Assembly (NCBI GenBank): GCA_963169105.1 | Contig: OY720639.1 | Coordinates: forward strand, 100,507,417 to 100,571,416 | Length of the DNA: 64,000 nt | Direction of reading: 5' to 3' | From: Ceriagrion tenellum | Lineage: Eukaryota > Arthropoda > Insecta > Odonata > Coenagrionidae | In this document: positions 44,431-57,387 of the stretch, piece by piece | How the letters are laid out: each line of letters begins with the position of its first letter | How positions within the stretch are numbered: position 1 is the stretch's first letter | Program-made: the position numbers and the translations under genes | The notes under the pieces: model-generated | Database searches by the model: none | The model's input: the letters and a program-made list of their open reading frames with translations, nothing else | Told to the model about the DNA's origin: nothing

Positions 44431-44814
44431 GTCGAAAACTTGACACGGAAAATAAGGATCCATCTTTAAAATGCGGCAAAAATCACTTAATTTTTACCTC
44501 TGTTTATCCAATAGTTTAAAAATGCCACGATTTAGGTAAAAAATGGAATTAAGGACATTTCTTAATTCAAGGTACTCGATCGCATTTCATGAGAATAAAA
44601 AAGGGGGGTATTAATAATTATTAATTGATCGGAGGAATGTACAGAAAATATAGGTAGGTAATTAAAATTATAGATGGATAAAAATATAGGAAGAAGAATG
44701 ACGACGTCACTTCAGTTAACACACAAAAATAGAAGTATGGGAAGACATGATAAAGAAGACATTCTCTAAAGAAGAACCATTTTCTTGTCAACCATGAACT
44801 ACACCTGTCAGATA

Positions 44815-45180
44815 AGTACCCTAATACAAGTAATGAATATACCCATAATTGCATGTTATTGTGAATCATTCAAGTTGGTACCACACAGTGGTGCACTTAC
44901 GCGGTGATATCTTAGGCGTAACTTCACTTCGCGAACCAAATAAATCACAAATCGAAATCATAAACTCCTCCGCGCGATTAATATTTCCAAGAATACTTTT
45001 TGTATTATATCTAAGTTGAGAGATCATGCCTTAAATTGAGATGAATGACTAATTTCAGCCCAATAGAACGAAATTAATTACACTCGTCCAAATCACAACC
45101 AAGAACAGCGTGTTTGATGCATAACCTAATCGTGCCGTCAGCCAAAGCTCAAATATAAATGATCAACATTCGATGCCAAG
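44815..45180. repeat. Interspersed repeat I, copy 1
   Basis: Diverged direct copy of 48025-48400. Shared blocks are attcaagttgg.accac, gtgcacttacgcg, cacaaat.cgaaatcat, taagttgagag and agaacagcgtg. Non-coding. Confidence 0.65.
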
Positions 45181-45474
45181 AAAAAATATAACCAATTCAG
45201 AACTGATAATAAACTTTAAAGAGTTCTGAAGAGAAGAGTTGATATGGCGGAATTTCATCATGATAAATAACAGAAATGGCAATTTTCTGCTCAATTGATT
45301 CCCACTCACATGATGATGATGGAGTACATAAAGATCATGGTAGAATTACATTTCATTTAAGAGAAAAATTGCCATTTCCGTAATTCATTCAGTTGACATA
45401 TTACAATGTGGCGGCAGTTATTTTCTCTATTAACGCATATATACAATGTGTAACAAATAAGAATATTTTCTCAC

Positions 45475-45765
45475 GTACCAATCACGCCGTCCCCTTCCGA
45501 GGTAGGCACAGTCACAAAGTTTCACCCATAAATACCTATTTTTACACCTAACTCTGCTTCAATAATTTCCTCCATACTAACCTATCCTTGCAAACCTCTT
45601 TTGCCTCATTTACCCCCATACACTGCTTCATACACGCCCTCCTGTTCTTCTTAGACTCCTAATATTCCTCCATAACATTCTAAATTTCCTCAAACACATT
45701 CAACCACAACTTTCTCGGCCTACCTCTACCTCTCTCACCATTTATTTCACTCTTGTATATGTTTC
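45475..45765 (-). mobile_element. Family F LINE 3' end
   Basis: Reverse complement of 57100-57370: cccttccgaggtaggcacagtc, then gcttcaataatttcctcc, ending near caccatttatttcactcttg. 5' truncated. Confidence 0.8.
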
Positions 45766-46120
45766 AATATACGAACGAATATTTAAAGGTCTTTCAAACA
45801 TATATAAATCACATTGATGCAAATCTTTTCAATAAAAATCACAAAAATAGACCTTGCTTTCTTAACTCTTAACAAGATAAATATTAATTAAAAAATTGAA
45901 AATAATACATGCAAATTAGAAATCGGAATATGAAGCAATAGAAAAAACGACCATAGCAAAATTGGGCAAGAAAAACAGTAACTTTTCCACAACAAAAGAC
46001 CGAGGACTTCCAGAGTATATGTTCAATTGTCACTCGCTAAGAAAATTGGCCATTTTAGAAACCCATGGCACTTCGTAAAGTGGGTAAATCTGACAAACAG
46101 GCAAACGACGTCTATAAGTA
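45766..46120. other. AT-rich spacer
   Basis: No gene recognised. Confidence 0.35.
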
Positions 46121-46222
46121 CAGTGAAACCCCTCCTAACGACCACTTCTATCCAGCGGACATCCCTCTCAACGATCGTTTACCAGCGGAACCGTCGGCGG
46201 CCCCTTAATTCAGGTTTCACTG
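46121..46222. mobile_element. pogo/Tigger-like MITE (102 nt)
   Basis: CAGTGAAACC at the left and GGTTTCACTG at the right are perfect 10-bp inverted ends. TA precedes the left end, TC follows the right one (expected TA). The interior has accgtcggcggcccctta and cccctcctaacgacc, typical of pogo/Tigger-like MITEs. A second, partial copy ends at 47231. Confidence 0.7.
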
Positions 46223-46370
46223 TCTGCGTACAACAAACTAATAAGCATTGAAACTTCCCACGAGCAACTAAATTATGAGGAAATAAACGTCATCCGTATA
46301 GGTTTAAAAAAAATCTCGCTTCGAGAGTTTTTTTCATTTTTTGCGAATCAGCCACCCGTTCATTTGTATA

Positions 46371-47136
46371 ATCTACTAAATACTTAGGCGTCACCATCAC
46401 TGAAGACATGTCATGGGGGAAACACATCAGGGAAATAACTAGTGTAGCAAACCGTAGATTTGGATTCGTAAAAAGGGTTCTAGGCAAATGCAATGAGAGA
46501 GTACGAAAAGAAGCTATTTTACACTTATCAGGCCTCATTTAGAATATGCCGCTAGTGTATTGGATCCGTACGAGGAAGGTTTGATATAAGAATTTGAGCG
46601 CGTGCAAAAAAGATCCGCTAATTTTCTTTAAGCCCGTTATGATAATTGTATAGTGTTACGAATTTAATAGAAGAACTAGGATGGGAATTACTATCAGAAC
46701 GCAGGTTAAAATTTAGGTTAAACCTTTTAAATAAATTCGAAACCGATTTGTTCACAGATGACGTTAGATATATATTGAGAACCCCTGCGTATTATGCTAG
46801 GTTTGATCATATAAACAAGATTAGAGAGATAGATGTCTTACCGTTAGATTTAAAATGTCATTTTCACCGCGTACCATAAGAGAGAACAATAGGCAGCGTA
46901 GCAAAGGGATAGGTAGGTGAAATATAGTAAGAGTAGTCTGTAGTGCATGATACATGTAATAACAACCAACAATCCCTTTTTTATTATGTAGATGCTAACC
47001 ATGTGACCCTATTATCTAGCATGCCTTCATTAAATATCCTAGTTGCATGTCAATAGTGCATGTTTGGTGATCTTCACCCCTTGCCACACACCCTCGTGGT
47101 GGCTCGCAGGGTATTACGTAGGTGTAGATGTAGATA
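46371..47136 (+). mobile_element. CR1-like family A LINE, 5'-truncated, decayed
   Basis: KYLGVTITEDMSWGKHI at 46376 on, frameshift near 46505, then TNLIEELGWELL and LNLLNKFETDLFTDDVR (46646-46879), stop, 3' UTR, hairpin at about 47083-47116 and tail. Confidence 0.9.
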
Positions 47137-47139
47137 TGC

Positions 47140-47231
47140 ACACCTGGAAGCAACCCCTGTCGAACGATCACCCCTCTTAACAACCATTTTTCTGCGGAAC
47201 CGTCGTTGGTCGCTCAATATAGGTCTCACTG
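47140..47231. mobile_element. pogo/Tigger-like MITE, partial second copy
   Basis: Shares cggaaccgtcgttggtcgctcaa and a GGTCTCACTG end followed by TA (47232-47233) with the copy at 46121-46222. Its left end is lost or mutated beside the LINE tail. Confidence 0.55.
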
Positions 47232-48024
47232 TACCTGTGTTGTAAATCTCCCGCTGCCCTCGATTCTTTACCACGCTGGAGATATAAATTTGACTTTCGT
47301 TGTTGGCATTTAGCTAATGGTTGTAGCTTACGATTTGTAACTTTTAGACTCATCACACAACACATTATGAATAAAACGCTTTTCCTTCCCTAGTACGATT
47401 ACCTCACAGCTAAACATTAAGAAAGACAAATATAGCCTCAACTAAGTCAAAATATTGCATTGCAAAAGGAAACCTGGGCTTGTTGTTAAGAAGGGGATCA
47501 GAGCGAAAACACGTTTTAATTTTGTAAAAAAAAAGTTCAAATTCCATGAGAGTCAGATTACGGTACGAAATCACTGCTGTGAGACACATTAGGTGTTCAT
47601 GCACATCTGATAATTTACCTTTTCAGTTAACAAGAAAAGCAATGATGGAAGAAAAACTGCTGGTACTCTTTAAATAGAAATTTCCGTAACTAAAAAGAGG
47701 AAGGTTTTATTAAGACGAATTGATCAAGCAAAATTAACAATAGAATAAAAAAATTTTAATCGTCCAACAACAACATGTGAAAATCAGGACATGAACATGA
47801 AATTTCACGATAATACTGCACCAGTCTCGGTAACTTAACATACAAGACCCATTCCAACAGATAATTTTCAAGGTAACAGTAGAAAAATATTAAAACACAA
47901 AACACATATATTTCTGGAAACCAAACGTTACATTTTTTGACACAAGTCTTCGTCCAATGAACAAGCATACGGAACTAAGAACCGGAGATGGTGCAAGCAT
48001 GGGCGTATCTTTGTCATCCATGAT

Positions 48025-48400
48025 CTTCACCCGTTAGGTAAACACCCTGACATAAGTAATGAAAATATACATAATTTTGTATTAGCGTCAATAATTCAAG
48101 TTGGCACCATCCAATGGTGCACTTACGCGATGGTATCATAAGCATCACTTCGTTTCGCAAGCAAGAGAAATCGCAAATTCGAAATCATTAATTCCACCAC
48201 TCGGTATATATCTCCAAGAACATTTTTATATAACATATAAGTTGAGAGAAAATTTCTTGAATTTAGGAGAATGGCGAATAAAACCCAAAAAAATAAATTA
48301 ATTACACTTGTCCCCATAACAACAAGAACAGCGTGCTTGTCGCATGTCCTAAGCCATGTCCGTCAACCAAAATTTAATTACTAATGATTAACAACCGATA
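48025..48400. repeat. Interspersed repeat I, copy 2
   Basis: See copy 1 at 44815-45180. The flanking 47234-48024 and 48401-48837 are AT-rich with no gene recognised. Confidence 0.65.
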
Positions 48401-48837
48401 AACAATCATCAGAATTTATCATAAACTTAAAATGCATAACCTTTTATTCACATATTTGGTAAGCGCAGTAGAATATATCTCCAAATCCGCTCATAAAAAT
48501 TTGATAAATAAATAATACGCCAAAATTAACAATTAAACTATTAAAAATTGCAATGAATTAGATTTTGTATTCCATCGTCAAAACAGACATTAAACTTTTA
48601 ATGCATAACTCAATAAACTCTAATTTACATATTTGGTCCACGCAGAATATATCTTAAAATATGCTCGTAAATATTTAATAAATAAACAATATCGCCACAG
48701 TTAAGAAGGCTTCATATATTCAACTTTCAGTGTACGCTTTCGATTTGATACTCGGAACGCACAATTTTCCCTCTCTTTGGCACCTTATTTGGTCAATTTC
48801 TTGGAAAGGAGTTGAAAAATCGCCGCGGAATTTGACT

Positions 48838-49650
48838 TCAAGACTTAGTAGAAGGAAATAGCCTCAAGCATATCAGCTGTACCACCCTCTCGGGTAGCTT
48901 CACTACGTCACGCAAAAATTTGTCACGGTCCTACTCGCATTGTGACCGCAGGCTTTCATCGTCCATTTCCATTACATCACATAAACTCTGAAAACAAAAA
49001 AAACAACGAACAAATAAAGATATCGAATAACAACGGCACGAACAATTTTGGACTCTCGTCATAGCCTGAGTCCCCCTCTGTTATCGTTCACAATTCTGCA
49101 CTGGCTGAGTTTCTTCCTCGTGACCATGAACCTCTTGACCATAGCAACGGACTTTGATTTGAAGTCCATGGCCCTCTGTCTCGGAACGTTCCTGACGGGC
49201 CCAGGGCCCCATCGACTCTCGTCTTTGGACCCGCAGGGGCTCGCCTGCGACGACCCCGCGGGGGACAATGGGTGAGCCGGAGTAGTCTCTTCAGACGCAC
49301 TGGTCGAAAGGTCCAGTATCCTCCTGTTGATCCGTCGTCGGAACAGTGGACTGGATGCGGCCGTGGGGGTCTTGTCCGCCCCCGACCCAACGGGAGTGCT
49401 CACGTTGGGAGACCTGAGGGCCAAAGGGCTCGACGTCCTGGAGTCTCCGAGGACGGCCGAAGCTTCCCACTCGAGGAGTTGCAGGAGGCAAGAGGGACTG
49501 GGCGAATTGAGGGGCGTCGACGTGTACACGGTGTAAGGGGAGGTCAAAGTTGCCCATCTGGACGGCGTGGACTTGCTGCCCGGGGTCAACTTGCTCCTGC
49601 TCAGGCCTGCTCCGAATCCCGACCCTGCAGGGCTGGGTGAGAAAATTAAA
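48838..49650 (-). CDS. Candidate host gene, last two exons, unknown function
   Basis: Minus strand. The upstream exon (about 49632 down to 49092) is GC-rich and encodes a serine/threonine-proline-rich, probably disordered region with many S/T-P sites (KLTPGSKSTPSR, TSTPLNSPSPS), SSPLFRRRINRRILDLS, and a basic end MDFKSKSVAMVKRFMV. A plausible acceptor (TTTTCTCACCCAG) lies at about 49633. A donor at 49091 (ATT|GTGAAC) and acceptor at 48988 (T-rich, TTTTCAG) define a 104-nt intron in phase 0. The next exon reads SLCDVMEMDDESLRSQCE, then TAG (48931-48933), then DRDKFLRDVVKLPERVVQL and on to TGA at 48838-48840. If TAG is a true stop the protein ends there. I do not recognise the family; the S/T-P sites recall cell-cycle-regulated proteins, but that is a guess. 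Confidence 0.55.
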
Positions 49651-52600
49651 TCAGACTCTCCTCGAGGACAAATCCATAAGATGGATGGAATAAAAATGAT
49701 AATAAGATGTGTATACATTGATTGGCTGGGAAATTTTTTACAAACTTTATGGAAGCGATAAACATGTGACGACCGGATATGGTGCCATAATTTTCATCTT
49801 GTTGCCAAGGAGGCCTGTTCATGCATAGATAAATAGGATATGGAAGTAGCTTAGGAGTTGGACGGAGATTGTAACGAGAATTGCATCAAGGCTGTAATGA
49901 ATTAATTTGAGAAATGTGGAGATCTTCTTACTTAACCATCTCCACATTGGTGACCCCGACGAGGAGAATAAGTAGTAAACATTTGGTGAAAATGGCTTTT
50001 CCGCGCGACGACGAGTTTCAACGCTTGCGACAAGAAAGCGCCCAGCATTTTACTTGACCAACTCCACAATTATCAATCTTCAAGATAGGGGAACACTGTT
50101 AAAATATCATCACTTTCCTTGACCATAACATTTGGGCGATCATTTAAAGTGAAGAAATATCACCGGCATTACTCTGCCTTGAAGATAAAGGAATGCGAAT
50201 ACCCCTTGCTTGATATCTACTAAAGCTCTGGATCATACATTTGAGAATGTATCAAGGCCGCTTTACATTTTATTGCACAAAATAATGTTTCATAGACTGT
50301 ACAGGAAAATGAACGTAATTAGAACAGGTTCTATTTTCCGTTCAGCCGTTCAGACAATCATACAATTTGCCGCTATACACGGTGCAATTTTCCCCATGAA
50401 AGAATCGACATATTCGTTTGCACAATAAAATACACCGTTTAAAGCGGCCTTCAAGCGTTAGTTGGAGAAAACACTTTTAGTTCAACATATAAAATGAGAG
50501 AAAACTAGGATATTTCCACAATTATAATTTCTAGTATCAGACCATGGATTTGGCACTTGGTACCATTTTCAAGTGAGCATTTTTTCACTCAAGTCCTACA
50601 GTGTTAATTTCCCCAAAATAGCAATTAAAAAGGACGCTATGTACATTAAATTAGAAGACTGGGAGGTTGGTAGAACAGCGACCCCCCCCCCTTCCCCAAA
50701 CCATCGAAATAGGTGAATATAGGCCTGTTATTCCAAGAGCAAATCACCTTGTGATTGGTACACGGTGCAAAATCCGTGCACAGCGATTAGAAAGTAAAAT
50801 GGTGGAAGTGGCCTCGTTTTTTCTCATCATACATATCCATGCCCTTGATCAAATACCAAACAATTCAGCAATTATCATCATTATGCCAGTGAACATAATG
50901 CCGATTTGAAAAGGTGAAAAGAAATCAGAAGAAATGAGTCCCTTGATTTCGTATTTTGCTTATTATACCTAACACGTTTATGCAGAGCATACAGAAGCGA
51001 CTATCACCACTTTATTGCTTCTTGACTATGAAATCATTAGTTTGGTAATATTATAAATTTTTACAAGCCAACGCCTTCCACTGAATCATATATTTTTCAA
51101 AGCACTATCTATCCCGTCACTCTCAATTGACTGTTGCAAGGAAACGGGATAATTTTTCACATAGAGAATCATGATTTTATCATAAGTATTTTTAATTTTT
51201 AATCTAAATTACAGGAATAAAAGTATTTTTGAGTACACTCCTTAAAGAGAGGGTAATAAAAAGGGTGATACTGGCTTAAAAGGAGAGCTCAGGCTACTTG
51301 CTTTTCACATTGAGTTAACAATAGAATTTTTTGTGGCAGTTGCCTGAGAAAACGTAGTTATTTCGAAAAGTAAGTAGTTTCAGTAGCCAGTTAGAAGTGA
51401 GTAAAGTAAGATTCATTAATAGGAAGAAAACATATATTGATTAATTTACAAATTATATTATCAGGTGCACACAGTTATACAATATGCCACGACATCGTCG
51501 AATGACTTAATGTTCTGCGGCCAATAAATTAGGACCGTGCATGCAAACGTGTGCGGAGAGAAATTTTATTCTTAAAATTCTATTTTTTTAGTTACCACAG
51601 TGCTATTAAATTAGCTCTACCAAAGCTCTGTTACACGAAAATTTCCAACCATATTCATGCGTAGCTCAAAGTCAAATACAAACCCTAAGCAACTGATCGG
51701 CGTATTGCATGATTTTGGTATGGGTTAAACGTTACTCAGGCATTTGATACAAATAAGTATGTTCGAATTATGCACGGCAGTTGTAAATTATGTGGTGATA
51801 ATATGAGCGTGTTTGAAGAGAACATTTTCAGGAAAGCATAAAAAAGATGCGTATGTAAGACATCCCTTTCAATCTATTAACCCAGTTCACCTGTATTAAA
51901 TGGACGAAGCTCAGATGAGAATCGTAAACTCACCGGTTCAAATTCTTCATTACCTCGCGTGGCCTCTGTTTTGGTTTTCACGGTTTCACTCAATGACATT
52001 AAACTTGGACCTGAACGCATAGTGAAAGGCCACGAATGATTTTTTCACGAGTAACTAATGCGTAGCTCGAAAAAGAGGAAAAATAAATAGCATTTATAAA
52101 ACAAAACTTTAGACTTTAACAAAAAAAATACTGAAAGGAATTGTAAGCAACTGACGGTTAAGTTTTCCTGTTTCTGAACGAAAAAATACAGTGTCTACCG
52201 CAGTAGTTGGTTAGAATGGAAATATTTATCAAATCGTCGTTGCAAATGCAAGCGTGGAAAATTAGGCAGTTCTTACATATCTCATTCTTTCGAGGTTGTC
52301 CAAAATTAATCCCGCCAATGAAGTTCGAATCAAATGAGAATTTTGTGAAGAGCCCATGATATTAAAGGTCATGTCTATTAATTTCGCATTTCAAAACAAA
52401 TTGTGTGCTTTGTTTCTCAAAAAATAGAACCTGATGCTCAGGCGCAGCCATGAATTATAATTATCTATTTTAATCATATCACCTTATCAATCAATGTTAA
52501 TGCAAAGTTCTTCCGTGAAGACAACGAAAATAATATCTCTACTTCAAATTTCTCGATGTTATAGTCCCCATAAAAAAACCTAAATGATAAGTTTATGAGT

Positions 52601-53249
52601 TCTAACATTACAAATTTCCTAGTTTAGTACCACTAATATTCAATCAGCTATAATCTTGTAGCAAATATTTAGCCAATGGAAGAAAATATGAACTTTCAAG
52701 CCGCTGTCCGGCAATTCAATAAATTATGGGAATTTTTTAAAAAATTGTGGCTGCATTGAAACATTCATAGGGAGAGCTGAACACCAAGTAACACCTCTAA
52801 CACATGATAGGTAGAGTAAAAATGTGGTAAATATTTTTATCTTATAATTATTCCATGGAAATTTATGAGTTACCCTTGAACATGATGCTATTTCTATGAG
52901 CCTGTAGGTATTCAGACAAATCTGTGAGGAGTAATGTTAGTAAATTTATTTCATCTTGACCACTTTATTCCACGCACAGTCTCCAAAAGTTAATCTTAAG
53001 ATGAGGCAATCTAATTCTTTATAAAATTCGCATTCCAGGTCACAACTGCAACGGCGGCGACGCGACAAACGGCTAAACACCACTTAACGCGGCACAAATT
53101 ACACCAGGATATCATCGTTTTGAAATAGTCTAAGTTATAACACATTTCAGGAGAAAAAAGCGCCGACAAACAAAAATTAATGAGAGAAGTTTTTATTTTA
53201 AAAAACCGTCGAGAAACGATGGAAATATAATTGAAAGTCACTCGAATTT
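49651..53249. other. AT-rich stretch, possibly intronic
   Basis: 3.6 kb without a repeat or ORF I can support. It lies between the candidate exons and the CpG-rich block, so it could be an intron of that minus-strand gene. C-runs occur at about 50682-50690. Confidence 0.35.
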
Positions 53250-54450
53250 GAAATGACTTATCAAATTCTACTCCGTGACATTGCCTAAGCGGCGTGAGTC
53301 ATCGCTTCCTTGTCACAATGAGTTTATCCCGATGGAAACGAAACGTCAAAACTCTCAAAACCAGCTAAAAATCAAAGAGGGTGCCGCGTGGATGGCAAAT
53401 AATCCGAAACCGCAACTGAATAACACACACGAAGCGCCTCAAACAAACCGCTTCAAAGGCGAGACCACCAAAAAGAAAAACACGGTTACACTAGGGCATA
53501 AAAGAGATGGGACACGACGCGAATTGAATTACGTACCTCTCCATTTTAACTCGCGCCTCGTCCGGTTTTTGATGCGGTCCCTTCAATAATCCAGCAAAGA
53601 GAGGCGAGGGCTGGAAAGACACCGGGAGAATCGCGGATCAAGCCAGAGGTCGCACATGCACACGGTTACACTCGCGGGCACAAGGGTTGGTGATACACAC
53701 GAAACGAGACCGCTGGCACCGGAGGTCGAACGCTTAATGAGAAGGAGCGCCACGACCGTGGGTGATTTATAAAAGTGCAGTCAGTTCTACCCCCCGCCTT
53801 TTCCCCTCCACCCCCGCTCACGTAAGCAAGCCATAACATCCATGTGACTCCACCGCCTCCCGTATTCCCCTTCAACCCCCCCCCCCACTCTACTCTTCTC
53901 CAGTCCACGCTCAATCACGCACGCCGACGGAAAGGAATGGGAACTAAGAGTTTGCGTCAACACGTTTAAGGCTCTCGACCCCAGAAGTCCGCACGACACG
54001 AGCCGCACATTTCATGCACCCGTAATAATAATAATAGACGATCGGCGAGCGGAGAGAGCTTCCCCGCTATCGCGACCAGGAAATCGGCCTTTCTCCTCGT
54101 CCACCTACGACGCGACTTCCCCACCGGGGTATGACTACCTACCCAAAAGTTTCCGGGAACGGGCGGGGGAAGGTATGAACGGGAAGAAAGAGGGGAGGAT
54201 TGGGGGTGGGTGACTTTGGGAGGAGGGAGCGTTGACCCAAAACCCCTTCGGCAGTCCGCGACAGCCGCAAATAGACCGAGGTTTACTTTCGCGTCGGCAG
54301 CGCGCATTATCCTATCCTTTTCCCACACAACACACGCAATGGGTTCTTGTCATTGCTTGTCGGTGGGTGGATGTCTCGAGGAAGCCCTAACTCCCATGTC
54401 CTATGAGTGCACGTAGAAGGGCGGCGTCTGGCCTTCGCCCTGCCCCAAAC
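53250..54450 (-). promoter_or_regulatory. CpG-rich island, possible promoter of the minus-strand gene
   Basis: About 1.2 kb with dense CpG (ggcgacgcgac, cgatcggcgagcgg, cgacgcgacttcc, cgggcgggg) in otherwise AT-rich sequence. Position and composition suit a promoter or first exon of a gene reading minus toward 48.8 kb. ORFs are present on both strands, but none is recognised. The strand assignment is inference. Confidence 0.4.
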
Positions 54451-54623
54451 TCAAATACCCCTCTGTGGCGACAAAGCCGATAGAACCTTCGATATTTCGG
54501 GAGCATTCCTCCAGCCAGTCATTCCGGAGTGATTTCAATGACTTGGCTCTAAAGTGGGATTTTGGTATTGGAACATTCCGAAAGCGCAAATGGCGTCACT
54601 TGGTTTTCGCCTGGTCTAAGTTA

Positions 54624-55095
54624 AAATCCGTAGGCAATTAGGAAGCGAAATTAAGGTAACATTTGTCTTGGCTCTTCAAGAAAATTCCGCTATTACAGTC
54701 AGCAGAGTTTAGACCTTAATCTAGCCTACGTTCCCCGTGGTCGTGTTTGATTGTAGTAAAAATAAATAAAAAAATCCACAGGCACAGTCAATTACGAAAC
54801 GAAATCAAGTCGGTATTCTGCTTGGTTCTTGAAGAAAACACCGCTATTACAGTCTACAGAGTGTATACCTTACTCTGGCCCACGTTTCCCGTGGTCGCGA
54901 TTGATTTTGGTAAAAATCAATAAAAAAATCCACAGAAACAGGCAATTACGAAGCGAAATTATGGTAACATTCGGCTTGGTTCTTGAAAAAAACTACGTCA
55001 TTACAGTCGGCAGCGTTTATACCTCACTCAGGCCTACGTTTCCCGTGGTCGCGTTTGATTTTAGTAAAAATCAATTTCAAAATTCACAGGAAAGG
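54624..55095 (+). repeat. Tandem repeat, three units of ~154 bp
   Basis: The landmark cttgg.tcttgaag occurs at 54667, 54821 and 54975, exactly 154 nt apart each time. Each unit also has cgctattacagtc.gcagag, cctacgtt.cccgtggtcg and gtaaaaat.aataaaaaaatccacag. Because 154 is not a multiple of three, the ORF across it is unlikely to be coding. Confidence 0.85.
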
Positions 55096-55669
55096 ACATG
55101 TTTTGTGACAGGCAGGCCGCGTAATACCGGTACAAAATCCTTCCCAAGAACCCCTGTCCTGGCTTTACCTTCCCTCATGAGTTGTCACGGTCATCCGCAG
55201 AGGTCAGAGTTCAATACATGAACGAGGAGAATGATTTTTTTCTATGAGAAATATTTGCACCGTATTCCAATTTTATTTCATAATTTTAGAAATGTAAATA
55301 AGGCATGAGGTAGGAACAGTTATGAAATTGGTAGATTCTGGCGTGATACGGTGGAAGTTTTTTATTTAACGAAAATAAAACAGCATTTTCAACTAGAAAC
55401 TTCAGTAAACGCCGCGCTCCGGCTCATTAATCCATCGTAATGTTCATACAAGTAATACTTTTATGACAAATTTTTAGCGTAATTCGTACAAATGTATTCA
55501 TATAATCCTAAAAGAGAACATCATTTTCCACATAGAAACCTTATTTAAACGACACATTTAGGCTCACATAAATATCATCATCTCATTGTACAATAAAACA
55601 TAAAATAAAATGTTGCTTATTACTTTCAACACTGTTCCATTAACATGGTAGGTATTTAAATAAGTCATT

Positions 55670-56040
55670 TATTTGACTTATTTTTCACGCGGTACGTTCA
55701 AAACTCCTTCACGACGGAAAGTTATACTACGATTCTTAAAAAAATCTGCGGAGACAATATGATTTATTTCGAGTAGTCGAGAAAACATACTAACTACACA
55801 CAGTTAATTTTTTATGAGATCTAGGCTTTACAAAGTCTCGTTATTTAAATAGGGTGTCTCTGGAGTACATACACGTACCATTTTCCACGTAAAAGAGCTG
55901 GTATTTATCGTTCAAAATCTCGGAAAGCAGTTTGGTAAAGGGGTTGATATTTTGGTATCATTGAAAAAGTAAGATGTTTTTCTTTGAAATGAGACCAAAT
56001 TCACTGATTTCTGGGAGAAACGATATTCGCTTGAGCTACA
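55670..56040. repeat. Interspersed repeat H, copy 2
   Basis: Counterpart of 40135-40520, same orientation. The stretches 55096-55669 and 56041-56550 show no gene. Confidence 0.7.
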
Positions 56041-56559
56041 TTAATTCGGCCCAACGTACCGCGGCGCGAATGTTATTCGATTTTGCTCCTCGAAGTGCAA
56101 CTTTAAAAACTGCACCTCGTCTAGCAGGTCACATTACCCTCCCTGTTTTCGAGCTTCCACGATAAATTAAGCGCAAATTTTCTCACCAGGTGTCTAATAC
56201 TTGACACGACTCCAATTAACAGTGGGGAAAATGGAGGTTCGCCGTTGGTCACCCCGGGATCTGGTTCCGGTTACATGATGAAGAGCTTCATACGGAGAAA
56301 AAAAGAAACCGTGATCATGCGTCATAAGCCAATCGAACCGTTTTCCCGCTGCTTTAAGCTCATATATTTGTTTAAAAATAAACAATCATAACTTTCCAGA
56401 GCGTGTATAATATACATAAATAACAATAGGATCCCATGGTTTCAGGCTCAACTACGTGGAAGTTAATTTTCACAAATGATGCGGATAATGCTGTTTTGAT
56501 CTTAGAAAGCCAACAAGGATTATAGAAGCTCCGAGATAAGTTTTTTGGATCAACAGAGA

Positions 56560-57380
56560 GAATGGAATTGGGGGTTAATGCGTGCAAGACTAAAGTAGTA
56601 GTTTTTGATAAGGAGAATGGGGAGAATAACTGTATGATGAAGGCGAATGGTGAAGTAATTGGACAAGTGGATGATTTTGTATACTTAGGTAAGATGTTTA
56701 CGAAAGATTGACGGATAGATGAGGAGATAAATAGACATGCGAATGCCGGAAGGAAAGTGGGAGGTAGCATGTGGAGCATATCAAGGAATGAGTGCCTGTC
56801 TAAGGAAGCGAAAATCGCCGTGCACAAAAGTGTACTTCTCCCCACTTTGTTGTATGGTAGTGAAACATGGGTATGTTAGGATAGACATAAGAGTAGACTG
56901 AAGGCCGTGGGTATGAGTTATGAGTTATCTGAGGAGTTTTTGCAGCAAAATTAGGATGGATAGGGTCAGGAATGAGTGGGTAATAAATGAATGTGGGTTA
57001 GATGCTCCAGTAATAGACGTGTATGAAAGGAGTGCGCTTCGTTGGTTTGGCCATGTTGAGGAAATAGATGAGAGTCGAATAACGAAACAGATATATAAGA
57101 GTGAAATGAGTGGAGCGAGAGGTGGAGGTAGGCTGAGAAAGTTGTGGGTGAATGTGGTTGAGGAAATTCTTAGGAGGTGGGATCTTAGGAGTCTTAAAAA
57201 CGGGAGAGCTTGTATGAAGCAGTGTATGGGGGTAAATGAGGCGAAAGAGGTTTGGAAGGATAGATTAGCATGGAGGAAATTATTGAAGCAGAGCTGGGTG
57301 TACAAATATGTATTTATGAGTGAAATCTTATGACTGTGCCTACCCCGGAAGAGAACGGCGTGATTGGTATGTATGAATAT
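56560..57380 (+). pseudogene. Family F LINE reverse transcriptase C-terminus
   Basis: Reads ELGVNACKTKVVVFDK, QVDDFVYLGKMFTKD, NAGRKVGGSMWSISRNECL, AVHKSVLLPTLLYGSETWV, then (57.0 kb frame) VINECGLDAPVIDVYERSAL, RWFGHVEEIDESRITKQIY and NVVEEILRRW to the stop. This is the widespread C-terminal module of such LINE proteins. Two stops (56709, 56878 region) break the first half, while 56920-57333 is still open. The terminus has ctaccccggaagagaacgg. Confidence 0.88.
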
Positions 57381-57387
57381 AAAAAGT

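Noticed and set aside
49272..49640. Plus-strand ORF of 122 codons opposite the candidate exon
   Set aside because: Arginine/glycine-rich with no domain pattern; the minus strand has a better protein profile and splice signals.
53275..53589. Plus-strand ORF of 104 codons in the CpG-rich block
   Set aside because: No recognisable domain, composition-driven; could be a false frame in an island.
54401..54589. Minus-strand ORF of 62 codons with a plausible protein look
   Set aside because: No splice context or homologue that I can argue for; kept out of the gene list.
54829..55221. Plus-strand ORF of 130 codons
   Set aside because: Lies over the 154-bp tandem repeat, whose period is not a multiple of three.
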